Assembly (NCBI GenBank): GCA_963970005.1
Contig: CAXAMN010026461.1
Coordinates: 124,001 to 188,000 of the forward strand
DNA length: 64,000 nt
Origin: Durusdinium trenchii
Lineage: Eukaryota > Sar > Dinophyceae > Suessiales > Symbiodiniaceae
Direction of reading: 5' to 3'
The notes beneath the pieces are model-generated. The model worked only from the letters and a program-made list of their open reading frames with translations. It was not told the origin of the DNA and did no database searches. Of this stretch, positions 43,836 through 54,907 are shown piece after piece. The position numbers were made by a program, and so were the translations under genes. Position 1 is the stretch's first letter, and every line of letters starts with the position of its first letter.

Positions 43836-44205
43836 CAAGAGTTGTTCCACATCCGACAGTACTCAGTACGTCGAAGTGAAAAGAGATCCACTTTGACCAT
43901 GTTTCTCCATCAACTTGACATTCAGTCTTGAGTGATCCCGCAGGCCCAAAAACGATGTCAGGCAAATTGAACAAGTAACCGACCAGTTGCGACATCAAGC
44001 CGCCAAGAGTTTGGGGATTTGGCCCCCTTTGGATGTTTTCACTGGAGCAAGTAGACCGTAGACTCCGTAGACCGTTTTCCACAGCCCTCTGTACCCTCCC
44101 GTACGCATCCGCACCTTGCAGGGAGGCCAGCATCATGGTCTTGGCCTGCGGAACGTAAGAGAAGGGTTGACTGAGTTGCAGGAAGTGAGGCTCCCAATCA
44201 CTACA
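43836..44205 (-). CDS. Large exon of the 42-44 kb minus-strand gene
   Basis: An acceptor GTTTGGTACAG and a donor CTCTTG|GTGGCT enclose 370 bases: 123 codons plus one base. The product includes CSDWEPHFLQLSQPFSYVP, MLASLQGADAYGRVQRAVE, LGGLMSQLVGYLFNLPDIV and WSKWISFHFDVLSTVGCG. It is moderately hydrophobic with no clear membrane span. Together the four exons give about 215 residues to a stop. An earlier donor inside the exon is possible. The product is not recognised. Confidence 0.52.
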
Positions 44206-44339
44206 CTGTACCAAACACATTAGCGAAGAATCCGTAAACTGGTCATCCGCAATCCGGAGTAATTATTGGAACAAACTAGAATCACCGTAGAAACGGGGAC
44301 AGGACCCTTGAGCTAAAAAACAATGCACACACCCCTCTG

Positions 44340-44400
44340 GACTCCACGCACTCCATGAGCAGACTAAGACTCTAAGACTCTAAGTCTAAGACTCTAAAAC
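44340..44400. repeat. Short CTAAGACT repeats
   Basis: GACTCTAAGACTCTAAGTCT and neighbouring variants form a small local tandem run. Confidence 0.75.
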
Positions 44401-45370
44401 TTTGAGTATATACAGTAATAGTTTATGTAATATCTATGTTCAGACCCAAATCAGTCTTCTAAATTGTCAAGGGTCCAAAACCCTAGTCCACCAACTGAAC
44501 AGTCGCAGTTTGATTATTTCCTTATGTTTTGGATTTGGAACATTCTTCTGTCTATGGCAAAGAATCGCCCAAACACTCATTTCACCCCTGCCCTGCGTGC
44601 CTCTGCCATGGCCTCAGACCCAATGGGCGTGGAAGGTGGCCATGGAGACACACTTTGACATCCCGTGTTTTGGGGGATAGCAGGCAACACGACGTCGGTG
44701 TTAGTTAGCGTATGTTAGCGTTTAACAAGAACATGGATATGTGAACAAAAGAACGCTATCTTGATATCTTGGTGCCTACTGTATATAGTCTGGAGTAGAC
44801 ATGTTGTGAGCTTGGATTGCAGCTTTGCCATTCAACATCAGCAGCATCATCACCACAATCATCAGTGTTGCTCCATCATTCAAACCAACAACCCAGCACC
44901 TGGTTTCCCATTATAATGCTCCCAGAATGACACGAGGATCGAATCTCCAACAAACCGAAGGATTTCTGCATCTCCGCATTAACAACCCTTGAATCAATCT
45001 CTGCAAAGGACATTCAGAAGGACATCAATCTCTGCATCTCTGCATCGAACTAGAGATGATCAACAACCCTTCCCACACACACCAAAAAAATAAAGAAACA
45101 GACAAAAATGACGTTCGGTAACACAAACATCAAATCATTAAAAACAAACGTATGTCTTTCGATGGATTAAAGTGAGTAAAGCAGCAAAAGCCTCGGGTTT
45201 GGGGGGAAATGTTTGCCGCCTCCAACCCAAATCTGGCCGCTCCGGTTGCCCAGCTGCGGCGATCCCCTGGACGGTCCCATTCGGCGAGGTGTCAGATCCA
45301 ACAAAACGCGCCACGCACGCCACGCGCGCTTGGGCCACATTGGAGCGGATGTTGGAGCTTGCCAACTCAC

Positions 45371-45423
45371 CTGTGACCTGAAAGATCTCATCCAAACTCG
45401 CAAACTGCCACAAGTACTGAGTA
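45371..45423 (-). CDS. Possible upstream exon of the 42-44 kb gene
   Basis: An acceptor CTGACTTCAG and a strong donor CACAG|GTGAGT enclose 53 bases reading TQYLWQFASLDEIFQVT. Without the splice the minus frame runs on to 45,138 (ELASSNIRSNVAQARVA, then PKPEAFAALLTLIHRKT and a stop), so it might instead be a C-terminal exon. A plus frame at 45,172-45,381 is also open. Confidence 0.35.
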
Positions 45424-45639
45424 CTGAAGTCAGGAATGCCACCTTCAAAAATGCTGAATATATACATACCAAATACTCTGTTTCTGACCAAGGCTTACAA
45501 CTCCTACTGATTCCTGTGGTGATGCACCATAATCAGCATGTGTTGGAATCAAGATCCGCAAGACTGCTTGTGGAATACCGCATGTCACATATTGTCACAT
45601 GACGTACAACACACCTACTGTATATACTTTGCATGCTTT

Positions 45640-46103
45640 TTTCCTCAGATTCTGTTGCCACGCTTCTTGGTGGCAGCAGTACTATCCGCCTGCTTTCACG
45701 GTTCGGGCTTGAAGATGGACACCTAGAAATCCAGCGGCTGTCGAACAAAAGGCACTTCATGGTGCTTCCGACCATGAAGCACTTCAATTGAGGAAGGACA
45801 TCTGGATAACCCTCATGTCGCACAGTACGTTTGGCAGATCTCCTGTACTGGGGAACCCCATCTCAGGTGGACTATGTGATTTGCAGGATGTGTCCTTAAA
45901 ACATTATGGAAAGATCAACACCTGAATGACTTTGACAAATAGTGGAACGACGATCAAACATGCAGTCAGACTCGTGCATTTCCAAGAAAGTATCCCTAGC
46001 ATCCTTGCAGTCCGTGTCAAACACCAGAAAATCATAGGAAAACGGAACCGCCACCGTTCCGATCCATAGAAGTCACAGGCACAGGGAAATCTCTTGCTTG
46101 AAG
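45640..46103. other. No supportable gene
   Basis: Only short frames are seen. Confidence 0.3.
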
Positions 46104-46461
46104 ATCAGCCTCCTATCGGGTGGCAATTCATCAAACCGCGGGGATCATCAGGGCTCTTCCAGTGTCTACGTTCTTCTTTCCGACCGCCTTTGGCATTGAC
46201 CCCAATTATACTGATGGCCCAATTCGCCGGCTTCAGGGATCCGCATCGGGAAGCCTCGCCCAACTCAGCGGCTTGCTGCCTTCAGTGCCTCCCGCCGAAA
46301 ACATAAATCGAAGTCCAGCTGCCTTTCTGGGACATGTCACTCGGGCGATGGAGTGTCATGTGATGTGCTTGGAGTGTCATTGTGAGGGTCGTGACTCTTC
46401 CTGTTTAGGGCCCACAACATCCCACCACACCCTAAATCCTACAGTCCCAAAAAATAGCTGA
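46104..46461 (+). CDS. Candidate plus-strand exon
   Basis: From an acceptor TTGCTTGAAG the plus strand is open to 46,461, reading SASYRVAIHQTAGIIRALP, FFFPTAFGIDPNYTDGP and GSASGSLAQLSGLLPSVPP, then a cysteine-rich part (MECHVMCLECHCEG). Codons end largely in C or G. The true 3' border may be a donor inside. No family recognised. Confidence 0.35.
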
Positions 46462-47127
46462 AGACCAATTTGACAAACCCTCAGAGCAGTTGCATAATAT
46501 GTGGATGCATTCTTATGATTATTATATACATGTTATTACCTGGTGATGCTGCTCCAGCCACCAGAATTCTCGCCGAATCGGCTAATTTGGTGTAGAGGTT
46601 TGATGTCTTCTTGGAGCACACGCCCTCGAAACTGTTGGCTCAGAATATGCTGTGGGATCAAGATCTGAACCAGCAGTCTTGAAAGTGGGTCTGTTTTGTG
46701 AGGACGTGTTGCTCTTGAAACTCAGAGAGGTATTCCTTCTGACAGAACCAGTCAATATATGACAATTTAGATCAGCTGGTGTCCAGCAAACTTTACCAAC
46801 ATGTACGGATTGACACCCAAATCACAGCCTTTCACGCTTTATTGAGCATCTAGGCTCGTGGTCCTGCAACAATCAATCCATGAATGAATCAATCACTAGG
46901 ACATGTAACATGTATTTAAAGCAACAATAAAACTGGCAAAGGCCGGCAAAGAGAATGTATTCCAAAATCCTTTCCTTAGAGACTCAGGCCGCAGTTCTTC
47001 CTCCTTCAAGAGAGCCGTGCCTGCGTCACTAGACGTGGCCACCACACATCGGGTCTTCCAGGCACAGGTCGTGGCCCCCCAGGAAGCTGCTCCTGAAGAG
47101 CATCTCGCGCGTGGGCTATATGTGAAT
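46462..47127. other. No supportable gene
   Basis: Nothing beyond short frames. Confidence 0.3.
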
Positions 47128-47325
47128 GTTACTAGTAGCTTCTTGTTTTTACTAGTAAGGCACTTGTTACTAGTAGCGATGCACTTGTTACTAGTAGCTT
47201 CTTGTTACTGTACTACTAGTAAGGCACTTGTTACTAGTAGCGATGCACTTGTTAGTAGTAGCTAATTGTTTCTATTAGCTTCTTGTTACTACTAGTAGCG
47301 ATGCACTTGTTACTAGTAGCTTCTT
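47128..47325. repeat. CTACTAG-family array (largest clean copy)
   Basis: At least eight TTACTAGTAGC phrases: ACTTGTTACTAGTAGCGATG and GCTTCTTGTTACTAGTAG alternate. The orientation is the reverse of the 33.9 kb array. Confidence 0.9.
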
Positions 47326-47567
47326 ATGTGAAAAACATGCAACATCATTCAATGTTTCTCTGGCCCCTCTCCCACAAGAACGCATTTCCAAACACACGTC
47401 TCCTGGATGTTCACCTCAAAGCTTTGTAACTGGGCTGCATGCTCGAACCTGGTTGATCGGCTCAAACAACGGGAAGTAGACCTTGCAGGTCCTCCAAACT
47501 GAGATGATTTGAGTATGGAAGGGACCACATCCACTGGCTTTGAAAAAATCCCCTTGAACAGCCATCA

Positions 47568-47628
47568 CTACTAGGGTGGAGGCCATTGCTACTACATAGC
47601 AGCAAGAAGCTACTAGTAGCTCCTGGCA
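47568..47628. repeat. CTACTAG-family fragment
   Basis: CACTACTAGGGTGGAGGCCA and AGCAAGAAGCTACTAGTAGC followed by TCCTGGC. Confidence 0.75.
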
Positions 47629-47717
47629 CTATCGACATTTCCCTTGAACACTGCTGTTGGGGAGGGGATACCGCTTTTTTCCACAATGAGGCAGGAACTC
47701 TGCACCCACCCATCTAC

Positions 47718-47823
47718 CTGAAAAGGAGACATTGTATGCAAGGCCTTGCCCTCCCACGACTCCCACGGAGAGGCCTGGCCTGTTGCAAAGCCCCAGAATG
47801 GTCTGGACATAGTGGTCAGACAC
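47718..47823 (-). CDS. Internal exon, unknown protein
   Basis: An acceptor TCATTTGCACAG and a donor TTTT-CAG|GTAGATG enclose 106 bases, phase 0 to 1. The product reads VSDHYVQTILGLCNRPGLS and VGVVGGQGLAYNVSFS, a glycine-rich segment after a helix. Both borders are strong and codons are typical. A plus frame overlaps but is less regular. Function not recognised. Confidence 0.48.
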
Positions 47824-48372
47824 CTGTGCAAATGAGATTTGAAGAAATCCGAATCCCAATCCAAGTTCTCCTATTGTGTTTGTTGATGAAGGTCATTCCT
47901 CCATTGGGTTACTACCAAAACAATGTCGCACCCAGGGCAGGGTAAAGATATGTAAAGATAAAACCTTCCACCGCACCGCATTCATCGTGAGCAGTTGGCA
48001 ACCACCTTTGTGGCCAACCGCTTTGTGGATTTCTCTTGAGATCAGTCAGATCTGAGATTCCGTCCGGCCTCGGCTTGGGGAAGTAGTCTGTCACCAGTTC
48101 TCTCTTAAGAGAGGCACTATATAACACGGCAAAGGATAAGGTCCCCCATTTAAAGAACCAAGCTGCGGTCTCCAGCAATTAACGGATGCAAAGCATGTTC
48201 CTCTAAGTCTACTATTTGGGTCCGAATGAGATCTGATAGTTTACTTCACATGGCCAATATGAGGGAAACAATCAATTTACTGTAAGTGTGCAATTGATGA
48301 CCTACCCTATAGACAGCCCGGGGTTGGCTCAACATACCACAAACTTCCACACAATCATGAGTAATTATATAA

Positions 48373-48633
48373 CTAATACAATCTTAAGATCCCAGTGCAC
48401 CCAGCCTCCAAATCGTTCCGGCAGTACATCAAGTGCCTCAGGTTGGCAGTGATTGTTCCACCTTTGCTGCAAAAAAGGATGCAACGTCTGGAGCTACTCC
48501 ACATATGGCTGTGGGTGAAACTCTCGGGGCTCTGATTCCGTGTGATACCCACCTGAGCTCCCAACAACAGATCCGTTTGAGGAAACTCATCCACAAGGCT
48601 ATTCGGCCCCCATTGCATCGTTATATAAGCTAA
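48373..48633 (+). CDS. ORF island, frame and strand unresolved
   Basis: Near 48,392-48,440 the plus strand reads VHPASKSFRQYIKCLR before AG|GTTGGC. A second plus frame (48,433-48,633) and a minus frame (48,373-48,618) continue over the island. No choice can be made. Confidence 0.22.
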
Positions 48634-48691
48634 TTTAATCTATAGCCAACGATTCCAATTCGACCATCTGCCCTCTTCTGGTGCCCAGGGG

Positions 48692-49135
48692 ATGTTGTTG
48701 AGACAAAAATGGAAACAGCAAAACAGCAACAGCCAAAGACTCAGTGGTAGCATGCCCATTCTGGGTCCCTCAACAGTACTGATGCTTCAGTCTATTGCTT
48801 TGCAATACTTTGCAGCTTCCTCAAATCTATTGGCTTCATCCTCGAGCTGTCTGCATTTCAACATTGATGCCCCATGTCCTTTGGTACGGCGTTGCCGCTG
48901 CTGCGGTGGTCGCTTTTTTCACGCCTGCACCATAACCTTGGCGCTGCTCGCAGTGGCTCTGAAGCTGCATCGCCATCTCCAAGGGCTTCCGCTTCCCTAC
49001 GCTGCGGGCCATGTGCTGCAGGAAGGATGGTACATGACCTGGGCGGCTGCGTTCTCGACGGAGATTGCTTCGATCAGTGTCCACTTGAGAGGATGTCATC
49101 TGTCTCAAAATGCAGCCTCACTTCAGCATGAGTAG
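48692..49135 (+). CDS. GC-rich ORF, possible membrane segment; strand unresolved
   Basis: The plus frame (147 codons) contains FFHACTITLALLAVALKLH, a possible membrane span, and VLQEGWYMTWAAAFSTEIA. The minus frame (48,836-49,108) contains FLQHMARSVGKRKPLEMAM. Both have acceptable codon use. No homology recognised. Confidence 0.27.
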   Translation: MLLRQKWKQQNSNSQRLSGSMPILGPSTVLMLQSIALQYFAASSNLLASSSSCLHFNIDAPCPLVRRCRCCGGRFFHACTITLALLAVALKLHRHLQGLPLPYAAGHVLQEGWYMTWAAAFSTEIASISVHLRGCHLSQNAASLQHE

Positions 49136-49736
49136 TGTTTCGACGGTAATTACTTCCTTTTGGGAGCGTATGGATGCGTATGGCAGTTGTGTATCTAGTG
49201 ACACTGATGGGCCATCATTGAGGGAAGCAAAGGGAATCTCGCAAAATAGCCAACTCCGCACTTTGGGCGGCTTGGCAGCGTTTGAAACATGCCGCTGGTT
49301 GTGCGCTAAATGTTAAACGCTCCCCGCTCCCCCCAAAAAACCGGCTAGGACGACCAGGGACCTCCAAGTCCAGGATCCGTTCGAATCTGCACCCCTCTCT
49401 ATGAAGGTCCGACACCTGACTAGCTGCGTGCTCCCATCACACTCTGCGCTGTTTTCGAACATATATTGTTTAACATCCCTCCTCGCACCAAGTCACTGCC
49501 AACATCTTTCTGTGACAGCGTCTGCAAGCAAAAGCTCCCGCGTGCTTCCCGGGGTCGAAGGATGTAGGCCTAGGATATGCCAAGCTCCGAGCAGAACCGC
49601 GACAGGTCCCAACTCTAAGTAGGACCTGCCTGGGCTGATGCGAAAGCAAACCATTGAATCCCCCTTCCAAAAAAGATCGGTTAACCTCTGATAGCTATAG
49701 TAGGCTATGTTTTGGTTCATTATGTTCACTTTCCAG

Positions 49737-49900
49737 GGGAAGCAATCAACCAGGGTGATCCAAGCAGTCGAGCGGCGGAGAGGAGGTCCTTGCTGCGGAC
49801 CACGGTGGAACTCGAAGTGTCTGCTGGTCGCCCCAAGGTCGCAGCCAGCTCATCGGAGCAAGAACCTCAGCAAAGAAATAGAGATGGAAGGCGTGTTTGA
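49737..49900 (+). CDS. Candidate plus-strand exon
   Basis: An acceptor CACTTTCCAG opens a frame reading EAINQGDPSSRAAERRSLL, then TTVELEVSAGRPKVAASSS and EQEPQQRNRDGR. It ends either at a GC-type donor (GGAAG|GCGTGT, used in some dinoflagellates) at 49,890 or at the stop at 49,900. Hydrophilic, charged and probably disordered. Confidence 0.33.
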
Positions 49901-50047
49901 TGCAAAAATGACAATTTTGAACCATGACCATGCAGTTCGTCAGATATCTTGAGAGATACTGTTTTTGCACTCATGGCATGGAGTTTCTATTTTGATGCGA
50001 AGCTCTCATCATCACCTTGCTGTTAAAACCTCGAGTAAACCTCATCA

Positions 50048-50467
50048 TCACCTTCTGGTGCGGATGTTGGAAGCTTGATAAAGTTTGTATTCTGCTGATG
50101 TCCTGATGTTGTTGCAAGAAAATCCTCTGGATACTTCATGTTTCCTTGACCGGCTCGGGATCTCCTTCTGATCAAAGGCTCCATGGTCATCATAGTGTTC
50201 AACTTGTGTCCCTCGACCCCCACATTCCAAAACGGTGGACGATGCAAGCCTGTTGGATGCCGCCATGAAAGAGCGATACAAGTGTGACACAGGCGTGACA
50301 CATAGACACCAAAGGATACCAAAGGTACAGTAAACGTATGTCCCCTTGTGGCCAACAATTGCCTGTGAGAGCCATCTGGCTGTGAGGAAAGGATTCCATG
50401 ATCTTCCAAGAGAATGGGTGGTCCTATTGTGTGGACAGTAGCGATCCAATTCAAGACGGAGGCACAC
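50048..50467 (-). CDS. Unassigned ORF pair on the minus strand
   Basis: Two minus frames (148 and 139 codons) overlap. The one ending at 50,048 is the more protein-like in its second half (GTQVEHYDDHGAFDQKEI and NNIRTSAEYKLYQASNI). AACCTCRTCATCACCTT-like sequence repeats near 50,030-50,055. No splice border is decisive. Confidence 0.25.
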   Translation of the reverse strand: MCLRLELDRYCPHNRTTHSLGRSWNPFLTARWLSQAIVGHKGTYVYCTFGILWCLCVTPVSHLYRSFMAASNRLASSTVLECGGRGTQVEHYDDHGAFDQKEIPSRSRKHEVSRGFSCNNIRTSAEYKLYQASNIRTRR

Positions 50468-50772
50468 ATAAGAATTGCATAGCCATCACCTTGCCTCAGT
50501 TCAAAAGCTTATAACTTATGACTCCAGGAAGCAAAGCAGCATGCGGCAGGATCCGCCCACGATTTGGCCACGAGTCCGCCACATCAGCTTCCAGTCCATT
50601 CCATCACACATGCAGCTGTTCTGGAACACTACTTTCGCGAATGTGCGCAGAAAAAAGGAACTTAGTCGATAGAATCTGGAACGATTTCCCGAAACGTATT
50701 CTTGTGTGGACATGTTCCAAGTCAACCGGGGCACTCCTCAGGGAGCTTCATCAGGAAGCGCTCCTGAATTAA

Positions 50773-51283
50773 ATCTCGATCGCCTTGGACAGCCGAAGTC
50801 GTTTCCGGTCGGCTTTGGCGGCCAGGAAGGAGGTCGGTCTCTTGGCCGGTTCAAATGACTACGGATATTCTGATCGAGATGACTCTAGGCTAGAGTGTGT
50901 CAAAGTCTTTGATGTGTCTTGAGGAAGCCATCATGGAACCGTGGGTTGTGCGCTAATTACCTGGCCAGTTGGGAAAGGGTGGTTAAAGTATGTTAAAATG
51001 GCTGCTTCCTAAGCCAAAGCACTCCAAACCGGTTGTAGGAACGCAGCATTGTCACTCCTAAAGAACTGGGAACCAATGCGAGACAGGTCGTTAAAAACTG
51101 GTTCAGCACGCATCAACTGTTCACTAATCCAACGCAGCAACTAATCCCTTGGGTTGATGGACCTTCACTTCAACCCTGAAGCCCAAGAATCGGCCTCAGT
51201 AAAGGCTTCATGTTTCTCGCTGGATTCTCCCCGGTACAGTGCTGGTTTCGAGATACCGTGCATGTGTTTTCTCATGTTTTCTC
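50773..51283. other. No supportable gene
   Basis: Only short frames; nothing else seen. Confidence 0.3.
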
Positions 51284-51395
51284 TCACCCACATGAATCCT
51301 TTCGTTGACGGAAGAATCCTGCACCACTTGCGATACAGGAGACGTGAAATGTCAGAATATTCCCTGTTGTCAGAACCTGTTCTACAATTCTACAC

Positions 51396-51607
51396 CTGTC
51401 AGAACTCTTGGTGCAACCCCACTCTGAGCTTGAACCCACACCCCTTTCGGTTTTGAAAGCTCTGTCTGCATGGTCACTGATGCCAGGTGCAATGCTGACC
51501 CGCGAATACAAGATATCGCGCACAGCTCCACTGTCCATGACACCTCCTTGGCAGGAGGCAAGGTGAGGCTCGGTGTAAGGAGAGATGGAAAGAGGACTCT
51601 CGGACAT
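51396..51607 (-). CDS. Candidate first exon of a minus-strand gene
   Basis: ATG opens 70 codons plus two bases to a donor GACAG|GTGTAG. The product starts MSESPLSISPYTEPHLASC and includes VRDILYSRVSIAPGISDHA and RGVGSSSEWGCTKSSDR. Hydrophilic, no targeting signal. Without splicing the frame runs on to 51,284. The following exon is not identified; the exon at 47,718 lies on the same strand but the link is open. Confidence 0.42.
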
Positions 51608-51659
51608 GGGATTTTCCAGCAGGAGTAAACTTTCTATTTATATAGTCTACCAGTTACCA

Positions 51660-52463
51660 GGTTAAAAAGAATATCTATAAGCCTCTAATACTAGTTTTGA
51701 TATGTCTTGATATGGTTTATAATGTTTTATGGATCTTTGCAAAAGCCACCAATCTGGCATTCTTCTTCAAGGTCTGGTGACTGGTGAATACTGGTGACCT
51801 CTTCCACAAAAGAACGGGCTGCTTTAGAGTGACCAAGTGTCCAGAATATAGAATCTCATGCGCCACCCAGGGGCTCTTGTCCCATTGCAAGCGCTCTGTC
51901 GGTGAGTACATCGCCCACACCACGGCATCAATGGGAAGTTCGTTGGGCGTCTGGATGACCTGGGCGTTTCAAAAAAGTGGGATGACCAGCCCCGTTTCTA
52001 GCACAAACTGAGGGTTCAGGTAGATCGAAAGGTGAATGGATTGGAATACTTCTCATTTTCTGAGGGACGTCTATGTAATTATAACATAGTTATATATATA
52101 TCCCATTACATCCCGCTCTTAGAGGAATTCTGTGGGGAATGGACAAGGACCCAAACTGGTTGACCTTGAAGGAACTTCTGACAGCAATCGAAAGAGACAA
52201 AATTAGATTGTACACTTCCCAAGTCAAAAGCAAACAGTACACTTCCCAACAGGATGTGTCTTAATATACTAGCAAAGGCAATAGGTTGGGGCCTCTAAGA
52301 TCTGAACACCTTCAGAATGCGACGTCAATGTTGGAATCCAAGCTCTTAGAGTCTTATATAGATTAAGTAAATTTCTATGATAGTCTATCCCTGGACTCTA
52401 CAACCCAACCAAATAAATACACGGAACACCACTGGACAACCCAACATGACTATTTCTGTCTAG
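51660..52463. other. No supportable gene
   Basis: Short frames and small TA runs (about 52,088-52,102). Nothing further. Confidence 0.3.
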
Positions 52464-52766
52464 CAAAGGATATCTTGAATTTCATCCTTGATGCTTCGCT
52501 ACACCTCCACAAAGCCGCTATCACTTCTGGCACCAAAGCCACCGTCTCGGAAATCACCACGGGCAGTGGATTCCCAGTGGTGTCGGCGAACCAAACCAAA
52601 TTTGGTGGCTTCCTGGGCGAGTCAATCCAGTCTCCAAAGCCAAGGCAATTCACCATGGAAGTCTTTCTAGATCTTTCTGACACCTTGGACAACACTGCCC
52701 GAGTTGTACCTAGGGCCTTTAGTCCAGGCTGTAGTATACAAGCTCACGATGATTTTTCTTTGGCAG
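52464..52766 (+). CDS. Candidate plus-strand exon
   Basis: An acceptor TTCTGTCTAG and a donor TGGCAG|GTTGTC enclose an open frame reading FILDASLHLHKAAITSGTK, VSEITTGSGFPVVSANQTK and TMEVFLDLSDTLDN. Codons favour C at position three. The minus strand is also open. No family recognised. Confidence 0.3.
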
Positions 52767-53229
52767 GTTGTCGTGTGTCCAAGAGGCCAGGAGACCCTCG
52801 TCAAACACTCTGAAGGCCGAAGAATTGCCCGTCCGAAGTTTGACAACAACCTATGCCGATGCCTGACGGCGTGTGGTATGGATCGTGACCAAAGCCTTGC
52901 ATCTGTCGGACCCCCGACTGGCCAAGCGGCTGCAGTACACACCGAATGCTCATCCCATCAAATCCCTGATGCCTCCATCGTGATGGCTGATGAGACGACA
53001 TCCGGGCCTGGGAGCCTATTTGTCCAGCTTGATCATTGTATTTGTATGAACACAGATTGACATGGACCCTATGTGAAGCTCACGGCTTGGTGTGCAGGAT
53101 GGGATGCTGTTGGTCCTTAAAATGATAGAGCGCACCTAGCATTAGCATGGCGTTGTGCAACGAGTTCGCCAATTCGCCTTCCCCGAATAGTTGGAATGAG
53201 TTGGAATTACAAGCTTCAGCAACACCCAT

Positions 53230-53415
53230 CTAGTGGAACTTTCTCAGATGTTTCCGCACACCCAGTCCGCTCTTTGGACCCTCTTCTCTCGCCCGCCTAG
53301 ATGGATCCTGACAGGCCTCAAGCAAAGCCAAAGCCCGTGTCAACAACTCCTGAATTTGGATCAAGAAATCTGGCATGGCAACAGCTCCCTTAACGTCCCT
53401 CTTAGCAAGTACAAA
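53230..53415 (-). CDS. Last exon of a minus-strand gene, helical protein
   Basis: An acceptor AGTCTTTACTTGCAG is followed in phase 0 by 61 codons and TAG. The product reads FVLAKRDVKGAVAMPDFLI, IQELLTRALALLEACQDPS and a basic end KSGLGVRKHLRKFH. The helix-rich, charged style resembles the 27-37 kb exons. It joins in phase with the exon at 53,813-53,928 across a 397-base intron. Function unknown. Confidence 0.55.
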   Translation of the reverse strand, partial: FVLAKRDVKGAVAMPDFLIQIQELLTRALALLEACQDPSRRAREEGPKSGLGVRKHLRKFH

Positions 53416-53812
53416 CTGCAAGTAAAGACTCGTTTGTTTATGTTTCTTGACTGCGCAAGTCATTCACCAGCGGGAAAAACCTTGAGGTCTGCCTTGAGTT
53501 GTTTGTGTTTAGGAGCACGGGGGAGGCTATTGGCTATTGTCATGAAATACCCCCAAAGCCCAAACCAACCCTGACACGACTGTATAATATATTTGTCCGT
53601 TTCCTCCATCCTTGTATCAGTACTTCGTCCAATTTTTGCTTCCACTCAAGATTTGTCAAGGATGTTTGAAGGTGCTCGATGTATGAGAGAGATTGTTACT
53701 TCGACAGTAGCAGCTTGAATCTGTCTGGCCCAGTCATCATGTCGGGGCTGGTCCAAACATTTTTAACACGAACTAAATCACCAGGCCCAATGTTCGGTTT
53801 CTGGGAACACAC

Positions 53813-53928
53813 ATGATTGTGAAATCTGCTGAATCCATCCGTCCTCTGGACGAGCGCGGACGACCACGCTTCGTCCTGGGCATCGGCACCAATCGGCACC
53901 GCTGCATCTTCGGCTGACTTCGCGTCTC
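53813..53928 (-). CDS. Internal exon of the 53-kb minus-strand gene
   Basis: A textbook acceptor (TTTTTGCTCCCTCGCAG) starts 116 bases that end at a donor CAT|GTGTGT in phase 0. The product includes DAKSAEDAAVPIGADAQDE and AWSSALVQRTDGFSRFHNH, alanine- and acid-rich. Without the splice the frame continues to a stop at 53,696 (PNIGPGDLVRVKNVWTSPD), an alternative end. Confidence 0.52.
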
Positions 53929-54039
53929 CTGCGAGGGAGCAAAAAGCATAAGGCATACCTATAAAGACACCCAAATAAATATATGAAAAATTATTGTCTT
54001 TTTCTGAAACTCAACAAATTTATGTTGCTGGATGTAGTT

Positions 54040-54522
54040 TTAGACGTTTTCTGCAAAAAATGCCCATTCATGATCATGGGTTTGCCTGCCACTTTGGACC
54101 TCAGTAGCGCAACACAAAACCGTTTCACATAATTTTGCCCTTTTGCGCAGTTTCGTCCGTGGTTTGTGTTTCTTTTTGGGACGTGTCTCTGTTTGGTATC
54201 CGCACTGCATTACAAAAATTTCCACCGCCTGACGCCCGCCCCGAGAACGATGTTTTTGTTGGAAAAAAGACAAACGGGCCAAACACAAGTGCCTGGTGCC
54301 GTCGGGGTTGAGGCATGCCAGTTTCCGTGATGTGGGTGAGTTGTTCCCAAATGGGACAGGAGTTGAAACATGGCACGATAGGTTTGCAGCTTCAGATTTT
54401 AGACAACAAAACGCTGTAAATGGTGGTTTCCTCCTTTTGAGGCGAACACAGATCAACGACGAACATTCGTACTGGTTGGCGAAAGGCCCACGACCAAACT
54501 TAATCCAACAAATGGTCGACAT
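54040..54522 (-). CDS. Unassigned ORF (160 codons)
   Basis: A long minus frame with many cysteines and a basic tract (RPKKKHKPRTKLRKR near residue 120). A second minus frame overlaps at 54,125-54,376. Codon use is unlike the better exons. Not recognised; could be chance. Confidence 0.2.
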   Translation of the reverse strand: MSTICWIKFGRGPFANQYECSSLICVRLKRRKPPFTAFCCLKSEAANLSCHVSTPVPFGNNSPTSRKLACLNPDGTRHLCLARLSFFQQKHRSRGGRQAVEIFVMQCGYQTETRPKKKHKPRTKLRKRAKLCETVLCCATEVQSGRQTHDHEWAFFAENV

Positions 54523-54907
54523 TCAATTTAACTATACTATTAATTAGGCTATTAATTAGTCAACACTCGCTCCTCTTAAACATCTTACAACCATGTGTAT
54601 GGAGCTTGTGAACATTGATGTTCATCTCTGATCCATTCACATTGGACAGTCTGTGCACTGCGTGCATCCAACTTGAACGACTTCGGGAACATGTCAATCG
54701 ACAAAACACTTTTTATAACTTTCTCGCATGAATCAACCAACAGCATCTAAGCACCTCACCTACTTATCGACCAGCATTTTGCAGTAACTCATGATTCAAT
54801 GAACTACAGGGCCCCAGGGCAGTAGTTATTTTCTAACACCCGTTCCTTTACCTATGTAGGGAGTTGCTGTACGACACTCAAAACGCAGTCAATTCAGTTG
54901 TAGGGAG
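54523..54907. other. No supportable gene
   Basis: AT-rich sequence with ATTAATTAGGCTATTAATTAG near 54,538. Nothing else is seen. Confidence 0.4.

Noticed and set aside
54040-54522. Retroelement nucleic-acid-binding protein, from the basic and cysteine-rich ORF
   Set aside because: The cysteines do not follow a CCHC spacing and no reverse transcriptase or integrase lies nearby.
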